A stretch of 64,000 nucleotides of DNA from Viridibacillus sp050278625 (GCF_050278625.1 NZ_JBNNTI010000003.1:91415-155414), one strand, 5' to 3'. Positions 15,700 to 24,800 are shown, counted from the first letter of the stretch. Program-made: numbers and translations. The notes: generated by a model from the letters alone, not told the origin.

Positions 15700-17794
15700 G
15701 CAGCAAGAGTATAGATTGCAGAATTTATCTTGTGCGAGTTGTGCAAAGAAATTTGAAAAGAACATTCAAAATATCTCTACAGTAGATGGAGTGCAATTAA
15801 ATTTTGGAGCAGCAAAGCTCACAGTTATAGGAGAAGCATCAATTGAACAACTTGAAGAAGCAGGTGCCTTTGATGGCATAAAAGTTAATCATGCAGATGA
15901 TAGAAGGATTGAAAAAAATACTCCATTTTTTAAGAAGAAAGAAAATATCTTAGCGGGTATTTCTTTAATATTCGTTTTAGCAGGTTATTTAGTGGCATCG
16001 TTTAAAGGTGATGATTATTTACCAGCGATAACTTTGTTTTTATTAGCCATAGTCATTGGCGGATATGATATTTTCAAAACAGGATTTAAAAATTTACTTC
16101 GATTAGAATTTGATATGAAAACGTTAATGACGATTGCCATTATTGGAGCAGCAATAATAGGCGAATGGCAAGAAGGGGCAGTTGTTGTCTTTTTATTTGC
16201 TGTTAGCGAAGCGTTAGAAGCATATTCGATGAATAAGGCAAGACAGTCAATCAGTAGTTTGATGGATATTGCACCAGCAACTGCGATGGTACGTAGAGGA
16301 GATCAATTAGTAGAACTTGCAACAGAGGATATTCTAATTGGTGATATATTAATTGTAAAACCGGGGCAAAAGATTGCAATGGACGGTAAAGTGCAAAGTG
16401 GTATTTCAAGTGTAAATCAAGCTCCAATTACGGGTGAATCAATTCCAGTAAGGAAAGAAATAGGCGACGAAGTATTTGCGGGAACATTAAATGAAGAGGG
16501 CGCGTTGGAAATCTTAGTTACGAAACATGTAAAAGATACAACGATTGCGAAAATCATTCATTTAGTAGAAGAAGCCCAGGCAGAAAAAGCTCCTGCCCAA
16601 AAGTTTGTAGATCAGTTTGCAAAATATTACACACCACTAATTATTTTAATCGCTTTATTAGTGGCATTTATAACACCACTATTTTTGGGCGATTGGAATC
16701 ACTGGATATATCAAGGATTAGCTGTATTAGTAGTCGGCTGCCCATGTGCACTTGTTATTTCAACCCCAGTGGCAATTGTCACAGCAATTGGAAACGCAGC
16801 AAGACAAGGAGTTCTCATTAAAGGTGGAGTTCATCTAGAACAACTTGGGCGTATAAAAGCAATTGCATTTGATAAAACAGGTACATTAACAAATGGCGTA
16901 CCTGAAGTAACAAATGTATTAGTAGCGGATCATATTACGGAAGAAACTTTGATTCGTTTAGTAGCTGCAGTGGAACAGTCATCTCAGCATCCATTAGCTC
17001 GTGCAATTTTACAATATGCAAAAAAACATAAGGTACTACCAGCTATTGCTGAACAATTTCAATCGGTGACAGGTAAGGGTGCATATGCTGAAATAGATGG
17101 TGCTCGTATTTCTGTAGGGAGTTTAACATGGATTCAAGAAATAGTAAGTATTCCTAAAGCTATGCAATCTACTATTAGCAACTTTCAAAAAGAAGGGAAA
17201 TCTGTTATTGCCGTAATGTCAGGAGAAACTTTCCTTGGTTCTATAGCAATTGCAGATAAAGTTCGAAGTAATAGTGTAAGTGTCATTCAAAAACTTCGTG
17301 ACAATGGTATTGCACATACTGTTATGCTAACTGGTGATGCTGAGCCAACAGCTCGAGCTATAGCGCAGGAACTTCAGTTAACTGATATACGTGCTGGGTT
17401 ATTACCAGAAGACAAACTACAGGCTATGAAAGAACTACAGTCTCAGTATGGTTCGGTTGCTATGGTTGGAGATGGTATTAACGATGCACCTGCTTTAGCG
17501 AATGCAACAGTTGGCATTGCGATGGGAGGTGCTGGTACGGATACAGCATTAGAGACAGCGGATGTGGCATTAATGGCAGATGACCTAGAAAAATTACCAT
17601 ATACGATAAGACTTAGTCGAAAAACGTTGCGAATTGTTAAAGAAAATATTATGTTTGCATTAGGGCTAAAATTGATAGCATTACTTCTAATTATTCCAGG
17701 ATGGTTGACACTCTGGATTGCTATCTTTGCAGATATGGGTGCAACCCTACTAGTAGTATTAAATTCGTTACGTTTAATGCGCATGCAGAAATAA
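15686..17794 (+). CDS. cadA: Cadmium/zinc-exporting P1B-type ATPase
   Basis: A 702-residue P-type ATPase. It has one N-terminal heavy-metal-associated domain (LSCASCAKK, ~residues 11-19), the transmembrane CPC metal site (GCPCALVIS, ~352), the phosphorylated Asp in DKTGTLTNG (~residue 395), HP in SSQHPLARA and the hinge GDGINDAPA (~594). It pumps Cd2+/Zn2+/Pb2+ out of the cell. The TTG start lies inside the end of cadC behind GAAGGGGA, so translation is coupled and under CadC control. Confidence 0.96.
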   Translation: MKKTEQQEYRLQNLSCASCAKKFEKNIQNISTVDGVQLNFGAAKLTVIGEASIEQLEEAGAFDGIKVNHADDRRIEKNTPFFKKKENILAGISLIFVLAGYLVASFKGDDYLPAITLFLLAIVIGGYDIFKTGFKNLLRLEFDMKTLMTIAIIGAAIIGEWQEGAVVVFLFAVSEALEAYSMNKARQSISSLMDIAPATAMVRRGDQLVELATEDILIGDILIVKPGQKIAMDGKVQSGISSVNQAPITGESIPVRKEIGDEVFAGTLNEEGALEILVTKHVKDTTIAKIIHLVEEAQAEKAPAQKFVDQFAKYYTPLIILIALLVAFITPLFLGDWNHWIYQGLAVLVVGCPCALVISTPVAIVTAIGNAARQGVLIKGGVHLEQLGRIKAIAFDKTGTLTNGVPEVTNVLVADHITEETLIRLVAAVEQSSQHPLARAILQYAKKHKVLPAIAEQFQSVTGKGAYAEIDGARISVGSLTWIQEIVSIPKAMQSTISNFQKEGKSVIAVMSGETFLGSIAIADKVRSNSVSVIQKLRDNGIAHTVMLTGDAEPTARAIAQELQLTDIRAGLLPEDKLQAMKELQSQYGSVAMVGDGINDAPALANATVGIAMGGAGTDTALETADVALMADDLEKLPYTIRLSRKTLRIVKENIMFALGLKLIALLLIIPGWLTLWIAIFADMGATLLVVLNSLRLMRMQK

Positions 17795-17823
17795 CTGTAT
17801 CGCGTAATCGGAGGTCGAGTAAT

Positions 17824-18933
17824 GTGAAACTAATAGAGTGGACAATGGAAGAACAGGAACAGTTAATACATTTTATGACGATGAATACGTGGCCATATCA
17901 CGTCAATTCTCATCCAGGTCGTGAACTAGTTGAAAAGGCGATTGATGAGGGTGGCTACGAGTCAGAAGAGGTGAAGACGTTCTGGTTAGAAAGCGATGAA
18001 GGCGAAAAGGTAGGTTTGGTGAAGATTTATGATCTGCAAGATGAAATACCTCTTTTTGATCTACGTATTGCGGAAAAATGGCGTGGGTTAGGGCATGGTA
18101 CTGCTGCATTAAGGCTGGTCTCAAATTATGTATTCAGTTTGCATGAGAAGAAGATTCGTCTTGAAGGGCATACACGACAGGATAACTTCCCAATGCGCAA
18201 AACCTTTGAGCGTGCTGGTTTCTTAAAGGAGGCACATTTAAGACAAGCTTGGTTTGTACCAAAAGAGTATGCATACTATGATGCTGTCACATATGGCATC
18301 ACCCGTGAAGATTTTTTAGAAGGCAAAACAACGCCTGTTAGTTGGGACGATGAAAAAGTAAAAGAGGAAGTTCGTTTTGAAAAAAACTGGGATTTCCCTA
18401 ATACGTTTAATTCTGAAAGATTGATTATACGTATGCCGCTTATGGAAGATGCTGAAGCAGTTTGGGATTCGATTATTGAATCAGCAACGTCATTGAAACA
18501 ATACATGCCTTGGGCTCAGACATTACCTAAATCTGAAGAGACAAGAGAGAATATTCGACAAGCTATTGCAGATTTTTTGGCGAGAAAAGACTTGAGATTG
18601 CATATATTTTTAAAGGCGACAGGAGAATTTATAGGTAGCTCTGGTTTACACAAAATCGATTGGGATATTCCAAAGTTTGAAATTGGCTATTGGTTAGATG
18701 CACGTCATGAAGGTCAAGGCTATATGACAGAGGCAGTTGAACGTATTACACAATTTGCTTTTGAAGAGTTACATGCTGCGCGTATAGAAATTCGTTGCGA
18801 TGTTGAGAATATTCGTAGTAGAGCTGTTGCTGAACGAGCACAATACGAATTAGAGGGAATCTTTAAAAATGATTCACTTTCTGCTAACGGAAAAGTATTG
18901 AGAGATACTTGTATATATGCCAAAACACAATAA
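17824..18933 (+). CDS. Tandem GNAT protein (two acetyltransferase domains)
   Basis: A 369-residue protein of two joined GNAT domains. The N-terminal half (~1-165) has the acetyl-CoA loop RGLGHGTAAL and the NFPMRKTFERAGF motif. The C-terminal half (~195-365) is RimJ/RimL-like, beginning SERLIIRMPLMEDAEAVW, with HEGQGYMTEA as its CoA loop. RimJ/L relatives acetylate N termini of ribosomal proteins; the target here is unknown. GTG 17824 follows GGAGGTC; earlier in-frame starts lie inside cadA. Confidence 0.85.
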   Translation: MKLIEWTMEEQEQLIHFMTMNTWPYHVNSHPGRELVEKAIDEGGYESEEVKTFWLESDEGEKVGLVKIYDLQDEIPLFDLRIAEKWRGLGHGTAALRLVSNYVFSLHEKKIRLEGHTRQDNFPMRKTFERAGFLKEAHLRQAWFVPKEYAYYDAVTYGITREDFLEGKTTPVSWDDEKVKEEVRFEKNWDFPNTFNSERLIIRMPLMEDAEAVWDSIIESATSLKQYMPWAQTLPKSEETRENIRQAIADFLARKDLRLHIFLKATGEFIGSSGLHKIDWDIPKFEIGYWLDARHEGQGYMTEAVERITQFAFEELHAARIEIRCDVENIRSRAVAERAQYELEGIFKNDSLSANGKVLRDTCIYAKTQ

Positions 18934-18972
18934 AAAAATCGAATGCCAATGCGTTTACGCATTGGCATTCGA
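18932..18972 (-). terminator. Terminator of the DUF5670 gene
   Basis: A perfect 15-bp stem (TCGAATGCCAATGCG and complement) with a TTTA loop. On the minus strand it runs into seven T; it begins inside the stop region of the GNAT gene and may also stop plus-strand transcripts. Confidence 0.9.
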
Positions 18973-18975
18973 ATG

Positions 18976-19131
18976 TTATAATGATTTCTTTCCTGCCAGT
19001 AGCTGAACGAAGAACATAATACCCGCAATGACTAAAATAATGTGGATGAGACCGCCACCAATTTTAAAAAGTAAGCCAAGTAACCAGAATGCGATTAAAA
19101 TACAGATAATCCACCATAGCAGTTTCCCCAT
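18976..19131 (-). CDS. Lmo0937/DUF5670-family small membrane protein
   Basis: A 51-residue protein beginning MGKLLWWIICILIAFWLLG with two membrane helices around a Gly-rich turn (KIGGGL) and a short KKSL tail. This matches the Lmo0937 family found across Firmicutes, often under stress control; function unknown. ATG 19131 has a strong AAGGGGTG site seven bases upstream. Longer in-frame readings have no ribosome site. Confidence 0.85.
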   Translation of the reverse strand: MGKLLWWIICILIAFWLLGLLFKIGGGLIHIILVIAGIMFFVQLLAGKKSL

Positions 19132-19227
19132 TAGGAACACCCCTTTTGTTGTTATGTATAAATAATTCCCTTTTTCGAAAAAATTAAACATAAGGGAATT
19201 GTCGGAAGTACTTGAAGGAGAGAGAAT

Positions 19228-19536
19228 ATGACGGAACAAATGAAAACCTCGATAGTTACTGAAGAAGTGAAATTGTTGAACGTAACAGAGGAAATCGTGC
19301 GAGGACTTGTGACTTTCACTATTCATGGTCCTGACTATCCAACATTTTGTCGCTGCCAAAAATGTGAATTAGATATTTGTGCTATTACGTTAAATCATTT
19401 AGATAATCATTTTGTGACAACAAAAGAAGCTCGTGAAAGAGCCTACACTATTTTAAAGACACCCGAGAGCATCGAGAAAATTAATAAACAAATCATACAT
19501 GCGATTCACATTGTTAGTCAGAAATCGACACATTAA
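19228..19536 (+). CDS. ComFB-family protein
   Basis: A 102-residue protein matching ComFB (late competence, DUF-type) with the zinc-like cluster CRCQKCELDICAITLN at residues ~41-56. ComFB is encoded in the comF operon of B. subtilis, where its role is unclear; relatives elsewhere bind cyclic dinucleotides. Here it stands alone, divergent from the DUF5670 gene and ahead of mntR. A GAAGGAGAG site precedes the ATG. Confidence 0.8.
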   Translation: MTEQMKTSIVTEEVKLLNVTEEIVRGLVTFTIHGPDYPTFCRCQKCELDICAITLNHLDNHFVTTKEARERAYTILKTPESIEKINKQIIHAIHIVSQKSTH

Positions 19537-19642
19537 AAGAACAATTCCCTGTAATAGGTACGCTCATTTACCGTTTTAGGTTACGTTTTATTAGTGCTTG
19601 TAGTAAACTATACAGTAGGATATGGAAAGAGAGGGACATGAG

Positions 19643-20062
19643 ATGCCGACACCGAGTATGGAAGACCACATCGAACAAATATACTTATTAATTGATCAAA
19701 AGGGTTATGCGCGCGTATCGGATATCGCTGAAGCATTGTCAGTTCTTCCTTCCTCTGTTACCAAAATGGTTCAGAAGCTTGATAAAGATGGTTACTTAGT
19801 GTACGAACGTTATAGAGGCCTCATGTTGACCCCTAAAGGCTCCAAACTAGGCAAGCGTTTAGTAGAACGACATGATCTACTAGAGAATTTTTTAAGACTA
19901 ATTGGTGTAGATGAAGAACGAATTTACAATGATGTTGAAGGAATTGAGCATCATTTAAGTTGGAATTCTATAGACCGCATAGCAGATCTTATACAAGTGA
20001 TGGAAGAAAATCCTACATTTATTCAAAAGCTTGAGGAGTTAAAAACTCAACAAAGTGAATGA
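19643..20062 (+). CDS. mntR: Manganese transport regulator MntR
   Basis: A 139-residue DtxR-family repressor of Mn2+ uptake genes. The winged helix (GYARVSDIAEAL, SSVTKMVQKLDKDGYL) and metal ligands match B. subtilis MntR: D8, E11, the His in VERHDLLE and the E-x-x-E-H of NDVEGIEHHLSW. ATG 19643 gives MPTPSMED, equal to the known start; the upstream ATG 19622 lacks a ribosome site. The mntH or mntABC targets are outside the window. The cvfB gene follows 26 bases later. Confidence 0.95.
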   Translation: MPTPSMEDHIEQIYLLIDQKGYARVSDIAEALSVLPSSVTKMVQKLDKDGYLVYERYRGLMLTPKGSKLGKRLVERHDLLENFLRLIGVDEERIYNDVEGIEHHLSWNSIDRIADLIQVMEENPTFIQKLEELKTQQSE

Positions 20063-20088
20063 TATGTCATATGAAGGGAGCTAGATGT

Positions 20089-20949
20089 ATGGCAGAATTA
20101 CAATCAGGCGATATCGTTAAATTATTTGTGAAAGAAAAACAAGAATCAAAGTATATTCTAACCAATGATTTTGTTGATATTCCACTTAATATTTCGGAAG
20201 TAACGGAGCCTTTAGAACTAAATAGTAAAATTGAGGTATTTTTATTTGCTGACCGTAGAGGAAATCTATCCGCTACAACAGCTATACCTCATATTAATAA
20301 AGATGAATACGGCTGGGCACGCGTATTACATGTGAAAGATCGTGACGGTGCTTATGTTGATATCGGTACTTCTAGAGAGGTATTAGTACCAGCGGAGGAT
20401 TTACCAAAGCTTAAGCCACTATGGCCAGAGCCGGGCAATCATTTATTTATCACGTTGCGTACAGACCGTGATGGAGGTTTATTCGGACGCCTTGCTACAG
20501 AGGAAAAAGTATTGGAAATGTATGAAGATGCAGAACCTGAACTTTTCAACCAAAATATCATCGCTCGTCCATACCGTTTACTACCAGTTGGAACATTCCT
20601 TATTGGTGTAGATACACCTTATCGTATTTTTGTACACGAATCAGAACGTAATGCAGAGCCTCGCCTTGGTGCAGATATCTCAGTACGTGTAATTGAAGTG
20701 AAGGAAGACGGTACTATTAACGCTTCAATGTTACCACGTAAATACGAACGTCTATCGGATGACGCTGAGAAAATCTTTGCTTACTTACAAGAAATTGGCG
20801 GCAAAATGCCTTTTGGAGATAAATCGTCTCCTGAGGAAATCAAAGAGATGTTCCATATGAGTAAAGCTTCGTTTAAACGCGCTTTAGGAACATTAATGAA
20901 AGCCGGACGAATTACACAAGTAGATGGTTGGACTGAAATTAAAGAATAA
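20089..20949 (+). CDS. cvfB: S1-domain RNA-binding protein CvfB/YitL
   Basis: A 286-residue cytosolic RNA-binding protein of the CvfB family: three S1-like OB folds followed by a winged helix (SPEEIKEMFHMSKASFKRALGTLMKAGRI). In Staphylococcus CvfB affects virulence gene expression and it binds purine-rich RNA. ATG 20089 has a GAAGGGAG site; the frame is open further upstream but overlaps mntR. It probably shares a transcript with mntR and ends at a strong terminator. Confidence 0.88.
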   Translation: MAELQSGDIVKLFVKEKQESKYILTNDFVDIPLNISEVTEPLELNSKIEVFLFADRRGNLSATTAIPHINKDEYGWARVLHVKDRDGAYVDIGTSREVLVPAEDLPKLKPLWPEPGNHLFITLRTDRDGGLFGRLATEEKVLEMYEDAEPELFNQNIIARPYRLLPVGTFLIGVDTPYRIFVHESERNAEPRLGADISVRVIEVKEDGTINASMLPRKYERLSDDAEKIFAYLQEIGGKMPFGDKSSPEEIKEMFHMSKASFKRALGTLMKAGRITQVDGWTEIKE

Positions 20950-20956
20950 AATTGAT

Positions 20957-21009
20957 GGAGCAAAAGTAGAAAGTTTCCATACTTTCAGAAACTTTTTGCT
21001 CCTTTTTTT
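20957..21009 (+). terminator. cvfB terminator
   Basis: GGAGCAAAAGT pairs with ACTTTTTGCTCC (one bulge), enclosing a second AGAAAGT/ACTTTC pairing, followed by seven T. The 213 bases from here to ypuA hold no gene I can support. Confidence 0.85.
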
Positions 21010-21222
21010 CGTAATAATACATAGTGGTGAGAAAATAAGTAAAATCATAGTATGTAGCAATTGCTATCAACAAATTTTTTTGATTCAGTTATTTAGTTAG
21101 TTTTTCTTAATACAATCAGTTTGATAGAAGTCATACTATTCGTTGCTTAAGAACGCATCTGTATGAAATAGTCTACTCTACAAACGTATATGAAACACTT
21201 TTAAATGAAGGAGGAAATAGAA

Positions 21223-22155
21223 ATGAAAAAGAAATTTTTAGCCATCTTAACGGCAATGTTTTTAACAACTTCAGTTGTAGCACCCCCGATTAGCTTTGCA
21301 AGCACAACTGATACTTCAGCAACAAAAGCTATTAATGAAAAATTAGGTGTGCCAATCGTTGTTTACGGTGGCAATTTATCAGATACAGAAAAAGAAAGCG
21401 TGAAGAAAAGTCTAAATGTAGCAAGTGAAGCAGAAGTAGAAGAGATTACAGTAACAGGTGCTGATTTAGTAAAGTATATTTCAGATGGTGATGCACGTTC
21501 TCGTATGTATTCTTCAGCGAAGATTACGCGTAAAGATGCTGGAGTCGGATTAGTCATTAATATTGTAACACCACAAAATATTACACAAGTAACATCAGAT
21601 ATGTATGCAAATGCTATGTTAACAGCTGGTATTGAGGACGCTGTAGTAGAAGTAGCAGCTCCTAAAGCAGTTACAGGACACTCTGCACTTGTAGGTATTT
21701 ATAAAGCATATGAAGTAACAACTGGTGAAAAGCTAGACACAGAACGTACTGATGTAGCGAATGAAGAACTTTCTGTCGCAACAGATTTAGCACAAAAAGC
21801 AGGCGTTGACGATGAAAAAGTAAGCCAACTATTAACTGAAATCAAAAAGCAAATTGCAGAACAAAAACCCGCAACAAAAGAAGATGTTGAAAAAATTGTA
21901 AACGAACAACTTAGCAAATTAGAGATTAATTTGAGCGATAAAGACCGCCAACTGCTAATTAATTTAATGAATAAAATCAGTAAATTAGATATCGATTTTA
22001 GTAAATGGGGCAGTCAATTAGAAGACTTAAGTAGTACGTTAAAAGATAAACTAGGTAGCATTTCAGAAGATATTAAAAGCGATTCGGGCTTTTGGGCAAG
22101 TGTTAAAAACTTTTTCCAAAAAATAATAGACGGTATTAGTGGCCTTTTTAGCTAA
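21223..22155 (+). CDS. Secreted DUF1002 protein (YpuA-like)
   Basis: A 310-residue exported protein. A signal peptide (KKKFLAILTAMFLTTSVVAP, cut near SFA-ST) is followed by the DUF1002 domain (~35-200: VVYGGNLSDTEKESV, DLVKYISDGDARSRMYSSAK, VVEVAAPKAVTGHSALVGIYKAYE). The last third is helical and Lys/Glu-rich. The function is unknown; YpuA is its B. subtilis relative. AAGGAGG precedes ATG 21223 at ideal spacing, so the upstream ATG 21205 is rejected. Confidence 0.88.
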   Translation: MKKKFLAILTAMFLTTSVVAPPISFASTTDTSATKAINEKLGVPIVVYGGNLSDTEKESVKKSLNVASEAEVEEITVTGADLVKYISDGDARSRMYSSAKITRKDAGVGLVINIVTPQNITQVTSDMYANAMLTAGIEDAVVEVAAPKAVTGHSALVGIYKAYEVTTGEKLDTERTDVANEELSVATDLAQKAGVDDEKVSQLLTEIKKQIAEQKPATKEDVEKIVNEQLSKLEINLSDKDRQLLINLMNKISKLDIDFSKWGSQLEDLSSTLKDKLGSISEDIKSDSGFWASVKNFFQKIIDGISGLFS

Positions 22156-22177
22156 TAGCTTAAAATACCATTTCAAG

Positions 22178-22215
22178 AGACTACTCCACACTATAGGTAT
22201 GGAGTAGTCTTTTTT
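22178..22215 (+). terminator. Terminator after the DUF1002 gene
   Basis: AGACTACTCCA pairs perfectly with TGGAGTAGTCT and is followed by six T. Confidence 0.92.
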
Positions 22216-22285
22216 ATTGTGAAAAATCGGTTGAGCATTGTAATTGCAATAGAAATATTAGAGTGATATTATGTGTTTAACAAAT

Positions 22286-22303
22286 TATCTTGAATTCGAG
22301 ATA
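22286..22303 (+). promoter_or_regulatory. MhqR-type operator upstream of the MhqO-like dioxygenase
   Basis: TATCTTGAATTCGAGATA is an 18-base palindrome with one mismatch, almost identical to the site before azoR and to the B. subtilis MhqR box. It lies 40 bases before the gene start. Confidence 0.78.
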
Positions 22304-22342
22304 TATTCAAAGCGGTTTTTTATATATTAGGAGGCGTTTAAT

Positions 22343-23317
22343 ATGTCATTACATTTGGCAGGAATCCATCATGTTTCGGCAATTACTGCTAATGCGGAAA
22401 AAAACTATCATTTCTTTACAAAAATTTTAGGAATGCGTCTTGTGAAAAAAACTGTGAATCAAGACGATACATCTTCATATCATCTATTTTACGCGGATGC
22501 AGTTGGTACACCAGGATCAGATATGACGTTTTTCGATATTCCCATAGCTGGTCGCACCTACCCGGGAGTTTCAAGTATTAACAACACAGCTTTCCGAATA
22601 AAATCTAATGAAGCACTACAATATTGGGGAAATCGCTTTAAAGAATTAGAAATAGAGCATGATGAGGTTATGGAGCGCTTCGGACGCCAAACACTAACAT
22701 TTCGTGATTTTGAAGGCTCACGCTTAATGCTTGTTGTAGATGATGGAGAAGGGGTACCTTACGGAGAAGAATGGACAGAAACAGATATACCAACAGAGTA
22801 TGCGATAGTTGGATTAGGTCCTGTAACATTAACCGTCCATTTAGCAAAGCCTACTGAAACTGTATTATCGAAAGTTTTGGGATTTGAAAAAGCGGGGACA
22901 TATCCTTCAGTAATACCCAATATGCCAGATATCATTGTTTATACAACAGGTGAAGGTGGTGCTGGTGCTGAAGTGCACATTGAAGAACGTCCAGATCTTC
23001 CTAGAGAACGCCCAGGCAGAGGAAGCGTACATCATGTCGCATTCCGAGTAAATTCTTTTGAGGAATATAATCTTTGGGAAGAGCATTTGCGTCAACATGG
23101 CTTCTATACTTCAGGAAAAGTAGATCGCTTTTATTTCCGGTCGATTTATTTCCGTGAACCAAACGGTATATTATTCGAACTAGCGACAGATGAACCGGGT
23201 TTTACATCAGATGAACCACTTGAAACTTTAGGAGAACAATTAGCATTACCACCATTCTTAGAGCCTCAACGTGACAAAATTGAAGCGAAATTGCGACCAT
23301 TAACACTGTCAGAATAA
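22343..23317 (+). CDS. Ring-cleaving dioxygenase of the MhqO/MhqA type (VOC family)
   Basis: A 324-residue protein of two glyoxalase-like modules. Likely Fe/Mn ligands are His in LAGIHHVSAI (~residue 9), His in GSVHHVAFRV (~residue 230) and Glu in NGILFELATD (~residue 277). MhqA/E/O enzymes open hydroquinone or catechol rings and confer resistance to methylhydroquinone. AGGAGG precedes the ATG. The MhqR-like palindrome upstream supports this assignment over a generic glyoxalase. Confidence 0.88.
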   Translation: MSLHLAGIHHVSAITANAEKNYHFFTKILGMRLVKKTVNQDDTSSYHLFYADAVGTPGSDMTFFDIPIAGRTYPGVSSINNTAFRIKSNEALQYWGNRFKELEIEHDEVMERFGRQTLTFRDFEGSRLMLVVDDGEGVPYGEEWTETDIPTEYAIVGLGPVTLTVHLAKPTETVLSKVLGFEKAGTYPSVIPNMPDIIVYTTGEGGAGAEVHIEERPDLPRERPGRGSVHHVAFRVNSFEEYNLWEEHLRQHGFYTSGKVDRFYFRSIYFREPNGILFELATDEPGFTSDEPLETLGEQLALPPFLEPQRDKIEAKLRPLTLSE

Positions 23318-23352
23318 ATTGTGCTACACTAAATTAAAAAAGGGGTGTGTAT

Positions 23353-23634
23353 ATGGAATTTCAATTAAATAATCGTGGCAACGAAGAATTCGCTTTTGAG
23401 TACAAAGAAAAAAATGAATTATTAGCGGAAATTAGTTGGACAAAATTAGGGGATATTATGGTTGTTGACCATACATTTGTATCCGAAAAATTACGTGGAC
23501 AAGGTGTTGCAAAAAAACTATTAGATCGTGCAGCTGATTATGCTAGAGAAAAAGATTTCAAGATTGAAGCTGTTTGCACGTATGTAGTAGCCGCTTTTGA
23601 AAAATCAAATGCATATGATGACATTAAAGTATAA
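23353..23634 (+). CDS. YjdJ/GCN5-type small N-acetyltransferase
   Basis: A 93-residue minimal GNAT of the YjdJ/Gtn type (N-acetyltransf_CG domain), with DHTFVSEKLRGQGVAKKLLD as the acetyl-CoA core and a conserved Cys in EAVCTYVVAAFEKS, which may carry the acetyl group in these small forms. ATG 23353 follows AAAGGGGTG; GTG 23347 overlaps it. The substrate is unknown. It lies 35 bases after the dioxygenase and may be cotranscribed. Confidence 0.85.
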   Translation: MEFQLNNRGNEEFAFEYKEKNELLAEISWTKLGDIMVVDHTFVSEKLRGQGVAKKLLDRAADYAREKDFKIEAVCTYVVAAFEKSNAYDDIKV

Positions 23635-23769
23635 TTTCTTTTATACAATTAAACAGCAGGTTTAGAGAGGCAGCTCACTGAATATTTAGTGGGTTGTTTT
23701 TAATAAAAGTGAAACCAAATTAAAGGTTGTACGTATAGTAAATAGAAATGATAAATGAGAGGTGATTAG

Positions 23770-24228
23770 ATGAAGAGAACGGGAGAAATGGCTTTAGGTA
23801 TTATAGGTTCTGTTATTAACGTACTTGTAATTATTATACTTGCAGTAATGATATTCGGTGTCTCAACATTTGCGAATGAGACAACATTCCAAGATGAGAT
23901 GTTGTCACAAATTCAGAATGATTCAAATTTAACTGCGGAAGAGATAGAATCGGTAACGCCTTTCATAGAAAATTTGCCAACTTACATAAATGCATTTGGA
24001 TGGTTAGTTGTTGTTTTATTAGTAGCATCACTTGTATTTGGCATTTTAGGTGTTGTATTTATTAGAAAAAGTGATAAACAAAATATAGCTGGTACTTTCT
24101 TTATATTAGCAGGGGTATTCGCTGGAATTGTCTCATTAACTGCAATTCTATTTTATATTGCAGCGATTATGAGTTTTGTAAGGAAACCAAAAGTTGAGGA
24201 AATAGACACTTTTTATGTAAACGAATAA
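23770..24228 (+). CDS. DUF4064 membrane protein
   Basis: A 152-residue protein with a membrane helix at ~10-30, an extracellular loop rich in Glu/Asn (~35-70), then two or three helices (~76-95 and ~105-135). This is the DUF4064 pattern, with no known function. GAGAGGTGA precedes the ATG. It is a single gene; a decayed insertion sequence begins 27 bases after the stop. Confidence 0.8.
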   Translation: MKRTGEMALGIIGSVINVLVIIILAVMIFGVSTFANETTFQDEMLSQIQNDSNLTAEEIESVTPFIENLPTYINAFGWLVVVLLVASLVFGILGVVFIRKSDKQNIAGTFFILAGVFAGIVSLTAILFYIAAIMSFVRKPKVEEIDTFYVNE

Positions 24229-24303
24229 AACAAAAGAGCTCTTAGTAAAAAACTGAGGGCACTGAAAAAACTTCCATTTTAAAATGTAATGTTCTTCAAT
24301 AGT

Positions 24304-24355
24304 AAACACCGGCACTTTTTGTTCGATTTTGAATAGAAAGTGCCGGTGTTTTTTT
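24304..24355 (+). terminator. Hairpin inside the IS end
   Basis: AAACACCGGCACTTT pairs with AAAGTGCCGGTGTTT and runs into a T tract. It could stop transcripts from the DUF4064 gene, or be part of the IS that shields its transposase from read-through. Confidence 0.8.
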
Positions 24356-24365
24356 GATATTTCCC

Positions 24366-24800
24366 TTATTCTTCATTTAATAGCTTCAAAATACGTTTCA
24401 AATTCACCGCAAATATTGTTGTAGCTCCTTGGACTTCCAGGTTAAATAAACCCGCCGATTTTGCAGTATTGTAGCCATGCTAATTTTTTAACTCACTATT
24501 CTTCGCTTTAATTTTATAGCGCTTTTTCGCTAGGTCTTTGAATTTTTCCGTTGCTTGAAAAGCTGCTTGCTCTTCATGTTCTGTTGATTTTATGGAAACT
24601 GAATATGTTTTGCTTTTGGTACCGTCTTTATTACAGCCATCTTGTAATGGACAAACCTTACATTTCTCTGTGTCAAAGTAATAAATTTGTGTTTGATTTT
24701 TTACCTACGTCTTTTTTATTCGTTCGCGCTTTTCGAATCGATTCCATTTGTTATCACAAGATTTAATTTTGATAGCAGTTGAATCTCTTCTGTTTGTGCA
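24366..24800 (-). pseudogene. IS1182-family transposase, broken C-terminal fragment
   Basis: Read on the minus strand, the frame gives IYYFDTEKCKVCPLQDGC, then KSKTYSV, KRYKIKAKNSELKN, a stop in place of the usual Arg, then HGYNTAKSAGLFNLEVQGA and FAVNLKRILKLLNEE. These are the conserved C-terminal blocks of IS1182 transposases. A second stop lies before IYYFD and the more upstream part needs frame changes (AQTEEIQLLSK is readable in another frame). The gene is dead. Confidence 0.8.

Noticed and set aside
21010..21222. Possible small RNA or riboswitch before the DUF1002 gene
   Set aside because: I could find no strong stem, known aptamer pattern or terminator in this AT-rich stretch; it may simply hold a promoter.
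24551..24766. Plus-strand frame in the 24-25 kb gap
   Set aside because: It is antisense to the transposase fragment, whose minus-strand translation shows conserved IS1182 blocks.
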